Origin: Pegea sp. RAD2-039
Taxonomy: Eukaryota > Chordata > Thaliacea > Salpida > Salpidae
NCBI GenBank assembly: GCA_034620365.1
Contig: JAQGEQ010000175.1
Location: 2,480,001-2,544,000, forward strand
Length of the DNA: 64,000 nt
Direction: 5' to 3'
Shown here: positions 1 to 19,973 of the stretch, piece after piece
Layout of the letters: each line of letters begins with the position of its first letter
Numbering within the stretch: position 1 is the stretch's first letter
The notes under the pieces: model-generated
Databases searched by the model: none
The model's input: only the letters and a program-made list of their open reading frames with translations
Told to the model about the DNA's origin: nothing
Program-made: the position numbers and the translations under genes

Positions 1-1000
1 TTAACAGTCATTTTACAGAGCCAAATTAATTTATATCAGTTTTAGTATTCAGTTATAATATATTTATTTTTATTATGATTTTGATTTATGTAATAATGTA
101 ATTTAAATGTAATATTTGAGGTTAATTTTGTTAAGTTTATTTTTTTAGCTTTGGATAATTGTAATATTTAACATAAAATTCTTTTTTCTTCATTAGTAGT
201 TTCATTTTAACACAATTTTCACAGAATAATATTTTTCAGAGTATCTAATAAGGATTATACCAACTTTTATCATTTGTTGAAAGTACTTCAAATTGATAAC
301 AATTATGGTGAGAACATATGAAGTGAAATTTAAAAATTATTAATACTCTTTGCCTTGCAAGATTAAAAATGACAATTTGTAATTTGCATAAAAAGACTCT
401 TTTTAATTTCTTTGAGCATTTAACAATTTTTTTACAAGTTGTTTAATTGTAGCAATGAAAAGAACTTCTATTTTTGTGAAATAATTTGATTTTATAAGAT
501 TTTAGTTTAATTTTATGTATTACTTTACTTTACTACTTAAATTATTGAATTAAGAAGTTTTACTTTTATCAAAATTGAATGTTTTTTAAGATGTATGACT
601 GAAAAACTTGTGTAATAAATATTTTATGATTTTATAGAGCTGGTTATTAGAATTTTGTTTAGTTTAGTTTTCAAATCAATTTTTTTTTTATAAAAGTAAA
701 TAGCTTTAACATTTATATATTCTAAAACTGCTTTATCTTATCTAAATTAGCTTTGTTGTTAATTTTGTAAATTTATTTTTTCTGGTATAAATGCTAGAGT
801 TCAATTTAATACTTATTAACTGGCTTTGTTAAATAAATAGTCTCATTCAGTGTAAATGAAGTAAGACTTTATTAATATTTTACCAAAAATTCTTCCTAAC
901 GTGAGTCCTAAATCTTCCCAAATTTTGAGGTTCTATTTACTTTCATCTAGCAAAAATTTATTTAATTTGTTGAATAGAATTGTAACTTTATTTTTTCATT
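1..1000. other. AT-rich DNA upstream of the ALDH1L2-like gene
   Basis: I see no coding exon, RNA gene or repeat family here. It probably includes the promoter and 5' UTR of the gene starting at 1001, but I cannot place either. Confidence 0.5.
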
Positions 1001-7582
<6,582 letters not shown>

Positions 7583-8584
7583 GTCCTTAGAGAGTGTCTT
7601 CATCGTGTTATCAATTTAGTTATGAACTTTTAAATGCTGTCTTCCTGTACTTATTACTAATCATCATAATCATCAAAGCAAATTCAAGTTTAGAATATTA
7701 CTATCAATGTGTTGCCAATTTTATGAAATTTTTTAATCAATTTAAATATCGAAATGATTTTCAAATATATTTTAAATCTTTTTTTGGTTTTATTTAAAAA
7801 ATCGAATTAATTTTAAGTCTAATCAAATATCAAATTAAATGACTTCAATCTTACAAATCGTAAATTGTTAATCAAAACGACAGTTAGTCAGTAAAAGATT
7901 AAACTAAAATAATAAAACAAATTCTAGTCACATATAGAAATACCACTTACAAAATCATAGAATACCTCAACTAACCTTTTAGATTAAAGCTACAAGTGCT
8001 ATCGGTAGGTGCAAATTGCTTCTTTAGTGAACTATCAACGACAAAAGCTTATCACGATTAAAGTACAAAAGTTACCTACATAACAACCTCAATTTGTTAT
8101 CTCAAATGTCTACCTGGTAAATGTTTTTCTTATCTTATGTAAGATCTGATAATTTAAGTTGACTTACAAACTAAAACTTGTTGAAGGTTTTTAAATCAGT
8201 TTTTGAGTGGCATAAATCGATGAAGCATCTTAAAATGTAATTAAACCTTATATGGTATTCTCATTCTTAATTTTGAAACGATAAAATAATAAATGTTTGT
8301 TTATTTAAACACGTATCTGTCTGAATATCTTAATTTTCTTAAAAAACTCATTAGGTTTCAGCTGAACTTTTACCATTCCTCAAAATTTGATAATTAAGTG
8401 TAACAAGTTTGATGTTGATTTCAGAATTGCATCACAATTATTTTAATGGTAACAAAATAATAAAAAAGTTTTAAATTAATTTTTTCTGTTATTTATTTAT
8501 TGTTGTATTAAAAAGGGTAACCCAGTCAAAAATATTAATAAGCCTTACGAATTATTATCATTACAATTTATTCAATTTTGAACA

Positions 8585-8660
8585 TCTGTTTACGAACCTG
8601 AGGCCTTCTGCGGGTTAGACCGACGTGATAACCACCACACTATGGAGACGGACGAGGACT
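8585..8660 (-). mobile_element. tRNA-Val-like SINE head or tRNA pseudogene
   Basis: The minus strand reads GTCTCCATAGTGTGGTGGTT then ATCACG, CTAACCCGC and CTCAGGTTCG, close to eukaryotic tRNA-Val through box A, the anticodon arm and box B. The 3' acceptor half does not pair, so it is not a functional tRNA. The flanking 8.7-9.5 kb is less AT-rich than its surroundings and may be old transposon sequence. Confidence 0.5.
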
Positions 8661-8886
8661 ATTTCGTCCATGGGTGGGTTAGTTCCATAAGTACTAACAC
8701 ACCATGTTATCAATAACTTTCAATTCTTCACTGATTCATCTGAACTTGTAGCTAACGGTTGCTTGCTAGTATCAACATACCGACAGTTTGTAATTACTCC
8801 ATTTAAGCTCCAATCTCACACAACTGGAAGTTTGCTAATTAAGTTCATACAAGAGCCGCAGCATCTGCAATCAAATTATAACTCAG

Positions 8887-8909
8887 GGTTGGTGCGTATC
8901 CCACCAACC
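8887..8909. repeat. Short inverted repeat
   Basis: An 8-bp perfect stem GGTTGGTG/CACCAACC around a 7-nt loop, within the less AT-rich 8.7-9.5 kb block that may be transposon debris. Confidence 0.5.
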
Positions 8910-11358
8910 TCTCCAAAAATTTGTGATCAGCCTAGCATTTGCAGTGTCAGATGGGACAGCCATTGAATAGGACCGCAACCCTTTTATAAGGACGTCATCC
9001 TTGCTTGAATAACGATAACTGCCGCCTCGGTGATAATAAGATCCAGTCATATTCTTTGTATTCACTTGCTTCCCGATAAGTACTGTAAGGGCAGATAGGA
9101 AAAATATTCATCAATGAGACTAGAACCGAATAAACAGAACATAATCAGTCAGAATAAATCAATGATTTACTGATCAAGTCGTTCATGGGGTGGATGTATC
9201 TTTGAGTCATCATATTGAAATTCTCATCACCACTCACACTCTTTAACAAATCAATAAAGTGACGCTTCGTATGGGAGAGCCTATCGTGGTCGACTACAGC
9301 CAGTTACAATTCAAATACCTAATCAAGCAACAATTTCGCTGCTAGCTCTTAATTCCTAATTTATCCTCCTCTGCCGACTTTGTTATGTCATCATTGTTTA
9401 ACGAGCATATCCTATCAAGTAGACTCTTTTTGAGAGAGTCGTAAAAAGATTCAAAATCACATTTGGCTCCTTAAATATAGGGCTCCTGGTTAAAAGCGTA
9501 GTAGACCTGAATCTTAGCAGCCACAGTCCCAGTAATTTTTTTAGTCAAATCTTCTCAGCTTGTTTCAATCTTTCAATTTGTTTTTTATGCTTTTTATTGC
9601 TATGTGAGAAGATTATATACTCTATTAAACACTATTTTAACATTATCGTAAAATATATCTTAAAAATATAATATGCCGTACCTTATAGGTTTTAACTCTA
9701 AGGTAAGTGGTTAAAATTTTTATATGAAAAGTTATTATTGTGATCACAATTTAAAAAAAATCTCTTCTGAGACTCAATAAAATTATGTTTAGATCTGTCA
9801 AGCAAAAGTTTTTTAAAAGCTATCGACCAACAAAAGTTAGGTTTATACTCTTAATTTACAACTTTAGAATCAGAATCAACAACTACAGATAAATTTGCTT
9901 TGTCAGAGCTAAAAGTAGTTAAGGTCATGAATAGCAGGGGCTTACTTTGTAATTTATTTTTATATATGTGTTATTAAAAGGCAGATTTAAAAGATATTGA
10001 CTTAACTTGAAGATAAAATGCTGCAAAGGACCAAAATATTTATTTATTAATTTTATTCAACGTATAGCTGTAGATGATAAATTATGCAGCTCTTATAACG
10101 AACTAAAACAATATTAGCGGAAAGACGGTGAACTGATGTTAAGTATCACAATTAAGCATAACTAATATAGCAAGAATAAGAGGTTTTTTTGCATTCTTTT
10201 ATTTCTTTTTCTGCATTAATTTGTGTTAAACTGTGATACTTTTACTTTACTTTCTTATTGTCTGTCCGCAGTCCTATCTTTTTTTCGCCATAAGATCTAT
10301 ATAATTTATTATATTCTACCATACGTTGAATGAGATAAATTAATAGACAAATTTAACAAAAACATAAATAGTTTACAAAATATTTTATTCAATTACTCTA
10401 TATATACAATAAGCATTTAACAAATAATTTTCGAACAACTATCTATTTACCTATCTAAGTATCTTGCTAACATACTCTTACTTTTGATAATTTGTATATA
10501 TATTCAAGTTTGGTGGTTTTTAAATTTGATGTCCGCCATTTTGATATTTGTTTGTTTGTAGTTCTTTTAATTATAAATTCCTAAGTCTATTTTATTAATA
10601 TTGCTCAGTCAAACGTAACGAAACTGGATTTAATAATCAGCGTTCCAAGTTTAGTTCCTTCTCGCACGTGCAATATAGAGTAAGGTGTATTTGTCAAAAG
10701 AAACTGAATTTATTGTTAGAATTTGTAACAAAAACAATCTTGTTTTTATGAACTTTTATCTGTTTTCTAGTTTTTGTTTGATGTAGTTCTTTTTTAACTG
10801 ACCGTTTTATATAATTTATGGATTAATGAAGAGGCAATAAGTTATTTGAATACAAAATTAACTTGTATAATATTATGTAGTATACAATAAGCTGTTTTAA
10901 TGTTTTTAATTATATAGAATTTATTTTAGTTTTTTTTTTTAATTAATTAATTTATTATTTTTAATTTCTAGTTATCAGAAACATTTTCAATTTCTAAAAG
11001 TAGGTTTAATTTTGTTAAATGAAAATCAATAAATTCTTATATATATTTTTTATATTTAAATTGAATTGTATTTTTAATAGAATGCCAAAAAATATTTTTA
11101 TTCTAAAATAATTTGTTAATAATCAATATAGTTATAAACAATTTATTCTGCTAAAAGATTTTTATTCTATTTTTTATTTTAGTTTGAATGATATAATTAG
11201 AACTTAACCATTCTGGTCTCAAAACGTTTTATATAAAAATTTATTCATAATATAATTCTTATTTCCCAAAATCTATCATTTTAAAGCTAATAGTTTTCTA
11301 TATTTAGTTTCAGACTAAAATTTTGTGTTTAGCATAAACTTAACCTCTTAACTCTAAA

Positions 11359-14300
11359 ATGGAAGATTATCATGTCCCAAACCAATCTCTTATCCATGAG
11401 CTTAGTGATATTGCCAACCGCATCAGAATTAAGAGTGTTTTAGCAACTAGCAAATGCAAATCTGGGTAAATCTTGCCAACTGTTTATTTATCATCAATTC
11501 ATCAACATCTTTCCCCTACCCAGACATCCAACCTCATCATCTAGCTGTGCTGAAATTCTCTCTGTACTCTTCTTTAGAGTGATGAAGTATAAAGTTGATG
11601 TTCCAAGAGATATCTCTTCTGATCGTTTTGTCATGTCTAAGGTTCATAAACTTGTTTTTACTTCAAAGTTTTTATACAAATGAATAATTAAAATTTTGAT
11701 TTTTTTCTTCAAAGTTTTTGAATTTTTTTTAGATGATTTCACTCCTGATAAATAATAGAAAATTATATTTATATTTCTAATAGATTTTAATGAATAACTA
11801 AATAATGTTTTATAATCTAATATCTTGTTTTAGGGACATGCTTGCCCAGCTTTGTATGCTGCCTGGGTTGAAACTGGTCACCTGTCTTCTAAGGACTTTA
11901 TGTCATTGAGAGAGTTCAACAGTGTTTATGAAGGGCACCCCACTCCTGTAATCCCAAATTTAAAAAAAATTTGAATTAAACGTTTTTATTTTTATAGAAA
12001 ATCGATTTTATTGATGTAGCAACTGGTTCACTTGGTCAAGGACTTGGAATGGCTGCTGGTATGGCTTACACTTCCAAGAATGTGGACAAAACAAAGTAAA
12101 ATTCCACAAAAACTCATCATTTCACCTATCACTCTCTCTTTTATTTTAGTTTCCGTGTCTTTTGTCTTCTTGGTGATGGTGAAATGGCTGAGGGTTCTGT
12201 ATGGGAAGCAATGGCTTTTGCTAGTCATTACAAGTAATCATCAATCTTTCAATTCCTTTTTTTGATTTTTTCCATCAAGGTTGAACAATTTGGTTGCTAT
12301 TATTGATGTCAACCGTCTTGGTCAATCTCAAGAAACTTCTTTGGGTCATGATATTGAGACATACTGCAAACGAGCTGAGGCTTTTGGGTAGGAATTTGAA
12401 TGATGTAGCAAATACTAATTTGTGTCTCTAACAGTTGGAACGCAGTTGGAGTTGATGGTCATGATATCAATGAACTTTGTAAACAGTTTCATCTAGCAGA
12501 GAAATGCTCTGATCGACCAACTTGTCTTGTGGCTAAAACTATGAAAGGAAAGAATTTCAAAGGTTTGTCAGGAAACGTGAAGTTACAAGTTTGATTTCAA
12601 CTCTCTAATTTAGATCAAGAAAATTTGAATGGTTTTCATGGTAAACCAATACCTGCTGATTCTAAAGATCATATCATTGAGAATATCAGCAAATTTTTAC
12701 ATAATAAAGATTATAATGTAATCACAACATTGAAGCCTCCACAACCATTAGCAGTTTCTCCACCAGTTGATATTCAAAAAGTTTCGTTGGCCATTCCACC
12801 TAGCTATAAGCTTGGTGATAAAGTAAATATATCAATTACTATTTGTAATTTCTTCACAAATAAACTGTTTATGTGTCTTATCAAAAATTAATCATCTTTT
12901 TAAACATGATTCGACTGTAGACTGTAATTAATGAGATAAGTTTTATGAACACAGCTAGCAACTAGAGCCAGTTATGGAAAAGCTTTAGTGAAATTGGCAA
13001 AGAACTGCAACCGTATTTACGCATTAGATGGTGATATGAAGAACTCTACATTCTCGCAAGACTACATGAAAGCTTACCCTGATCGATTTGTTGAATGTTT
13101 TATCGCTGAACAAAATATGGTTTGTGTCCAGCTCCTTTTGAATTGAACTTTAAATGACGACTTTTGTAGGTTGCTGTTGGTATTGGAATGGCTACAAGAG
13201 ATAGATGTATCTCATTTTGTAGCACATTTGCAGCATTTTTATGTCGAGCATATGATCATATTCGAATGGGGGCTGTCTCTGAAACTAACTGTAATTTCTT
13301 TGGTTCTCACTGTGGTATCTCAATCGGTAAGTAATTGAAATGAGTCACCCGCTTGTGTTTACATGGTACACACAACTTGCGATGTAATATCAACACAAAT
13401 ATGTGATTTCAACCAACTATTTTTCAGCCACCCAGTTATTTAAGCACTTCTCTAGGTTTCTTCAAACTTCTTAATTCTATTTTCGGAAATTATCAAAACC
13501 TTTTAACGCGTCACATCCGTAAACTCTGAACAACATTTATCTTCCTATAGGTGCTGATGGACCCTCACAAATGGCCCTCGAGGACTTGGCTATGTTCCGG
13601 GCCATACCCGGTGCTACTGTTCTCTACCCATCTGATGCAGTGTCCATGGAAAGAGCAGTTGAACTGGTCGCTAACACCAAAGGAATCGGTTACATCAGGG
13701 GCACTCGTGCTACAACTAGTGTCATCTATGATAACAACACGGAATTTGCTGTTGGAAAATCAATGGTTGGTGTTTCATGTTTAAATTGGAATTACATCCA
13801 ACTATTTTGTAGGTTGTGAGACAATCTAGTAGTGATAAAGTGACAGTAGTTGCTGGATGTGTTACTCTCGAAGAATCTCTAAAAGCTGCGGAACTCTTAA
13901 AAGGTTTTTGCATTTTTTCAATTTGTCAAAACTGAAACTACAAGTAGAAGAAACCAATTTTTAATTATTTTTAACCAAAATCTATTTTATTAATGAATCA
14001 TAAATAAAAGGAAGTTGGTTTTCAGCTGATGACATCAACATCACTGTGATTGATGTCTTCTCAATCAAACCACTTGATCGAAAAACAATCTTGGAAGCTG
14101 TCAACAAGACTTCAGGTCTTTTGATCACTGTTGAGGATCATTATTCAGAAGGCGGTATTGGTTCTGCAGTAGCTGAAGCATTAGCTGATGTACCTGGTAA
14201 CTTCCTCCCTAATCTTCATTTCTACTTTCTTATTTTTTTTCTACTTTTCAGGTATCACTCATAAAATAATGGCTGTTAAAGGAGTCCCATACAGTGCTAG

Positions 14301-14373
14301 TCCTTGTGAGCTCGCTGCTGCATTTAAGATTGATTCCAATGCTATTGCTGCTGCTGTAAAATCGATGCTTTGA
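11359..14373 (+). CDS. TKT: Transketolase, 14 exons, 628 aa
   Basis: Thiamine-diphosphate enzyme of the non-oxidative pentose phosphate pathway, moving two-carbon ketol units between sugar phosphates in the cytosol. Exons: 11359-11465, 11524-11641, 11834-11947, 11998-12095, 12150-12233, 12280-12387, 12435-12562, 12614-12822, 12955-13119, 13170-13326, 13551-13765, 13813-13903, 14026-14196, 14252-14373; phases agree and give 629 codons (human about 623 aa). Visible signatures: [22 protein letters not shown], the diphosphate/metal motif [17 protein letters not shown] with GDGE near residues 154-157, DVNRLGQS, the catalytic glutamate in AEQNM (about E374), and the C-terminal transketolase domain around [11 protein letters not shown]. 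The start MEDYH fits the family N-terminus (MESYH in human TKT). Nothing appears broken. Confidence 0.96.
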
Positions 14374-17276
14374 TGACCAGAAGCTTTCCCCAACATTCAA
14401 TTTTGTAATTTGATTAAATATAAAAATTTCGATAAATCAATTCTTAGATATATATGATGTTCTAGTAGAAAATTCTTGATTTGGTGTACAGTTGATTGTC
14501 TAGTAAACAGTTTTATATGCACTGAAGGTTCATTTCAAACAGCTTGATATACTAAAATAAAAGTGCTGTCATTTTACAATCAATAGTTTATCAATTCGTA
14601 ATTAAACTAATTTATTTCGTTTTTAAGTTTTAACTATTATTAAGTTAGTTTCATTAAACTATCTCGATGCTTATACTTACTAGTTTAGTAATTTAACATT
14701 TACTTCAATGCCTAATTTGTTTATTATTTACTAATATTTTCAAATAAAACATTAATTTGTGATGAACTTTATTATATTGTATCTTTAATCATTTGTAGAA
14801 AAATATAGTTTATTTAGATCCATAATGTATGTGGTCCTTATTGCAAAAAGTATTAAAATATTTCTTTTAAATTCCAACGAATCCTTAGCACTCTACTACG
14901 ATTTCTTGTAAAATTATTTTTTATAGTTAATATTAAGTATTGTACGGGTATCAGAATTTATGCCATTATAATGCTTCAAATCAAACATGTTGACTAATAT
15001 TGAAACCTAAAAGAATTTCAAAGTCAGTTCTTACAGAGTAAGAAATAGTTTTTGAGTACCTATGGTGTTTTGTTACATTTTGTAATAAGATATATATGGC
15101 TCTAATTCAATAGAAAATCTGGATACGCAAATAATTCTAGGAAACAAAACTTTTGTAAGTTTTTTGTCCTCACTCTGTATATTTATTCTGTGCCGTTTTC
15201 GTTCTTTGTATACTTAACATCATTAGCTGCAAACTTTAGTCAGGTTTCTTATGCAAACATTAGTCTATAATTGACTGTTCAAATGTGAAAATCCTCACTT
15301 AAGTTAACACTTCAGTCTTGCTGGTCGATCTTACTGTCTTTAAGTTTGAACGCTATTGCCGATTCAGGTGGTAGTAATTTTTTTTCAAATTAAAATTTAG
15401 TATTACTTTTTTATTCTTTAATTTCTTTTAAGTTCAAGCTTAAAAATATGATGTTACTATAAGTGTAAAAATTATTTTGTTTATCAATAAATTGCCAATA
15501 ACAAATTTACAGTAATGAAAATATAAAACAGTTAATTAATTAGGAAAAGCAATAATAAATACTTTTAATTAATTAATTTAAATTACCTTAAGACAGTCTA
15601 AAACCCTTAAAGATTTAATGCGTACCAGTTTTTTGATTTTTTATAGTGTTCAATTATTGATGGACATTTTGCCAAGTTTAGTTTATTTCTGAGCATAGCT
15701 TTTATATTATCATCTACTTAGAGTATTTTAGGTGGTCAAAACAATGTTTTATTTTTAGAGTTTATATTGCACACACACAAAAGATTTTTTTGCCTGCTTC
15801 AGCCAAAATCAGCCATACACATATCGGCCATGCTATACATATATGTGCCACGGCAGAATTTATGTAGATCCAGTTGTTAACTATGCAGTAGGATTCCACT
15901 CTTCACGTCAGCCAGGTTATGCAGCGGAACAGACTGACTGACGCAGCTACGCCCGGCTGGGGTCGCAGGAGCTGTTAGAACGATACTGAGTACAGCGAAA
16001 AACTGCCTCCGAGGATCCAGCTCCGGCTTTAAATTCAAAGTTTTGTGTCTCCTAGAAGTGTTGTCATTAACTAGACTCATAGGGGCCCTTGTACCCGGGT
16101 CTGTATGGACTTGTCCTTGTCGCCAATATGCGTCCACCTAAAATCGAACCCTAAACTTCCTGCTTGGTAGGCGGGTTTGGTAGCCGCTGCACCACACAGT
16201 TGGAGAAAACTGAATTAATGAAGCAATACTTCTAAAAGCTAAGAAATATCGTATTAATCCTCCTAGTCAAGTGACATGCAATTTTTCATGTAGAGAGAAA
16301 AACCCTGGGTTAAAGATCACACTGATCCTGCTCTATATAAGCAGAAAATCGATGATTAATGGTTTCTGATATTTGAAATATAAGTTCTTATACAGAAGAT
16401 AATGAAAAAAAATACTTCAGAATTTCAGCAACATTATAACTAAATTCATATGTTGCGTTTGTTTGATAAAAAGTTTTAGGTTGAGGCAGCTTCTTTTAAC
16501 TCATCGTCAAGTTTTAATCTGATGATCTTATATAATAGATATTCAGGACTCGACTGAAGAAGTTATAAGCGTGACACATTTTTATATTCTTCATACGCAT
16601 TATTTGGTTTAGTTTAAAAAAAATGCAAACTTGTTTATTTTATAACTTAAGATCTTTTTTAATGTTCATTTTTGTTTGTAAATGTTTTTTGTCCATAAAT
16701 TTGATTTATGCAAAATTTTCCTAATATAAGCTTAGTCGTAGAGATCCACAACCAATTACCTTAAATAGATATAGTTTTGAGAGCTCAGTCCTTATAAGTA
16801 CATTTTAGTCATTTTTACAACTTAAAAAAATAAATATCAACAAAGGTAATGAAATTGATGAATTAAATTATAAATGAAAAGACCGATTAAGAGTGCGAAA
16901 TGGAGATACACTTTCTGATTCCACTGATTTAAACATTAAGAGAAACTAAATCAAACATAACCATGAAATTAAAACATTCCTGTAACTGATATTATCTGAT
17001 AAACTTCACTTAAAAGTTTTATTTTAAAATTCGATTTCACAGAATTTTTTCTTTCTATTATAATCATTAAATTGACTATAGTTAATTATTTATGTATATT
17101 TTTAATTAGCTAGGTTGCCATGTTTAAATAATAATGAGCTAACTTATATTGTTTCAAGTAAAACTGCCATCACAAAATGAAGGCTTTTAGTAATTATTTA
17201 TAGTCAGACAAGGTTAAATGACAAATTTTTAAACAGATCAATTTAAAGAATTAATTATGATAATGTTTTTAGAAGA
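14374..17276. other. Intergenic region between TKT and MFSD10
   Basis: Contains the best SINE copy at 15785-16205. Nothing else recognised. The region just before 17277 ends in an acceptor-like TTTTTAG. Confidence 0.5.
15785..16205 (-). mobile_element. tRNA-derived SINE, best preserved copy
   Basis: On the minus strand a tRNA-like head (GTGTGGTGCAGCGGCTACC as box A region, then GGGTTCGATTT as box B) leads into a body with the block GCTGCGTCAGTCAGTCTG and then CCGCTGCATAACC. The end lies near TGGCTGATTTTGGCTGAAG. The same body is found at 1828-2135, 21108-21350 and 40800-41207, which defines a dispersed family of about 240-420 bp. Confidence 0.8.
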
Positions 17277-19973
17277 ATGGATAAAGCCACTGAAAGAAAT
17301 GTTTTAAAAACAGTTTTTATATCTTTACTTACGGATTTACTTGGGTTCACTGTGATTCTTCCTCTATTCCCATCTTTATTAGAATTTTATGAAGCAAATG
17401 ATAAAGTGAGCATCTCTCAAATGTTTTTTATAGTCATATTAAATCCTAAACTAGTTCAGTTAAAATTTTCAAACTGAAAATAAAGGATTTGTTAATATTG
17501 ACTTTTTGTTTATTTTCCTTATAAGTTTAAAGTTAAGAATTGTTGATAGAATATTTCAATTCAAACTATTTAAACTTAAAGTGATTCATTTTTAGTCTCT
17601 TTTGTACCAAAGCATAAAAAGAAGCTTAAAATGGTTCAGAGGTGTTATTGGAGTTCCAGAAGCAGAAAATATTGATTCAGTATTGTTTGGAGGTAAAAAC
17701 TTCAAATCTTTTGATAATTTAACAACTTTTTCATTGAAAAACTTGACTTAGACTTTTAAAGTAGTCTATTATTTCTAATTTGTAACAGTAATAAAAAATT
17801 TGATTAAACGAATAAAATTAATTGTAATAATGATTTGCTTACTTTGTAGTACATCAGTAGCAGCACCTATTCTAATTACCTTCTGATTTAATCTATAAAT
17901 AATTTTATTAAAAACTCTTCAAAAATAATACATTTATCTTATTAAATTTTGGGTTTACTAAATAGATGGTCTTGTTACTTTATTTGTTTAATTTAATTGT
18001 TATAGTTGATTATATTGTTCAATTTCATTTTTATAAGAACTGAAATTTTTACAAAGAATTTTGGAATTTGTTTGTGATGAAAAAATGATTTCTTTTCAGG
18101 AATGATTGGGTCTCTGTTTTCATTTCTCCAGTTTCTTAACTCACCTTTATTTGGAGCGTTTTCTGATGTATATGGGAGAAAGGTGATGATTATAACATCT
18201 CTTTTAGGATCTAGTATCTCATATGCTGTCTGGTCCATATCAAATTCATTTCCTTTGTTTTTAATTGCTCGAATAATTGGTGGCTTAAGTGAAGCAAATG
18301 TTAGTATCAGTACAGCAGTTGTGGCAGATTTACCTTCAATAAAGTCAAGAACTCAGGGAATGGTAGGTTGTTTGCTAAGTTTTTTTTTATAAGTTGAAGT
18401 TTTTGTATAAATTTTTATAATTTTAGGCTGTCATTGGAGTTGCTTTTTCATTTGGTTTTATCTTTGGACCAATGATTGGGGCTTATTTCACATATCTATC
18501 TAAAGATGAAGAAAACTTTTTTTTTGCTCCTGCAATTTTTAGCCTACTCATTACACTTTTTGATGTATTTTATGTCAAATATTTTTTGATTGAAACATTG
18601 CCACCAAATAAAAGAGTAAGTTAGTTTGCAATTATTTATTTCAATCACTTTTTTAATTACTATTTTCAGGCTAAATCCGTTGCAAAAAGTTTTAGTGATC
18701 TTCTTCATCTTCTGAATCCGGTATCTTTATTTAAATTTTCGTCAGTTTCAACATCTAATTCAAAACAAGGTAATTATGAAATGTTATTTCGAATGAAATT
18801 AAAGAAATAATTATTAAATTTGTAAATCACAAATAAATCAACAATCTTTCAGTATAAATTTTGTTTTTCAATTTTGTAGATTGTTCACTCCGACAACTTG
18901 GTTTAGTCTACTTTTTATATTTATTTATTTTCTCTGGATTAGAATTTACATTATCCTTTGTTGCTCATAAAAGGTATTTTTATTTACTTGCTTCTTACAT
19001 CCTTGTGGTCAAATTTTTGACATTTTTTGAGGTCTTTAACTATCATTACACTTACCAATAGATTTGGTTTCACAAGAATGCAACAAGGTCAGATGTTTGC
19101 TCTATTGGGTATAACGATGGCAGTAGTTCAAGGAGGCTATATAAGAAAAAAGATGGCTGGTAAAGAAAAGTCGTTAGCAACTAGAGTAAGTACTAGCTAA
19201 CATTGTTGTGGATTTAATTGTTTTTCTTAAACTTTTATAAAACTAAATATTCAAGATGTTTTTATGATAGGGTATTTCCATGCTTATACCTGGCTTCTTT
19301 ATTATTGGTCTGTCGTCGCACTTGGTTCCGTTCTGTTTCGGGCTTCTGCTATTTGCTTACGGTGAGAATTTATCTCTAAGACTTCTACTAAAAATGATAA
19401 CTGATTTTCTCACATACATATTCAATTATTTACAACATATAAAATTGAGTCATAACAATTTGTTGCTGCTTATTTCACATTGGTGACAGGCTTCCTTGAA
19501 TGTAATGAAGCAGCAGCAGCTGATTTTTATCACTTGTAATATTTTCTACTTAACTGTTACAATAAAAAATTTATTCTTTAATTAAGTAATAATTCATCCA
19601 ACCAATTGTCCTCTTTTCATTATACTCATCAATAACAACTATTTTTTTATTCTTTTTAGCCGCTTCCTCTGTCGTACCCTGTATATCTGCCATGGCCTCA
19701 AATTTCGGTAATTAGAAGATTTAAAATCTTATATATATTATATATTTATGTATTTTGACAGGTTTGCAATCACAGAAAGGCAAATTGATGGGGATTTTTA
19801 GGTCTTTAGGGGCACTTGCTAGAGCCACCGGACCAATTTCTATGTCAGCTACTTATTGGCTGTATGGAGCTTCAACTACTTATGTAATTGGTGGATTACT
19901 TCTTTTGATACCATTATTATTACTTATAAATGCTAAAATTGGTAAAAAAGAAGAAAAAAAATCTGTAGAATAG
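17277..19973 (+). CDS. MFSD10: Major facilitator transporter of the MFSD10/TETRAN type, 10 exons, 448 aa
   Basis: Predicted 12-helix carrier of organic anions or drugs, following the mammalian TETRAN family; the substrate here is unknown. Exons: 17277-17405, 17596-17692, 18100-18362, 18427-18615, 18670-18769, 18880-18973, 19062-19185, 19271-19361, 19660-19707 (48 nt), 19762-19973; they sum to 449 codons (human 455 aa). Diagnostic stretches are DSVLFGGMIGS, GAFSDVYGRK (the MFS loop 2-3 motif), SYAVWSISNSF, ARIIGGLSEANVS, QLGLVYFLYLFIFSGLEFT and RSLGALARATGP. The protein opens with a short cytosolic segment before helix 1 (LLTDLLGFTVILPLFPSLL) and ends in a basic tail. A GCTTCC stretch near 19490 resembles an alternative exon start but is not needed. 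An acceptor-like TTTTTAG ends 4 nt before the ATG. Confidence 0.93.

Larger units (their letters stand above)
7583..11358. other. Intergenic region between ALDH1L2 and TKT
   Basis: No supported coding exon. A less AT-rich block at 8580-9500 holds the tRNA-Val-like head, a short hairpin and unassigned, probably transposon-derived sequence. The rest is AT-rich. An acceptor-like TTTAGTTTCAG ends at 11313, 45 nt before the TKT start. Confidence 0.5.

Noticed and set aside
8640-8720. Hammerhead-ribozyme-like GGACGAAA with a nearby hairpin on the minus strand
   Set aside because: The CUGAUGA core and a cleavage-site stem are absent, so the full catalytic core cannot form.
19490-19540. Extra MFSD10 exon starting GCTTCCTTGAATG after a CAG
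   Set aside because: Phase and homology place the 48-nt exon 19660-19707 directly after exon 19271-19361; the candidate soon reaches a stop and has no family match.
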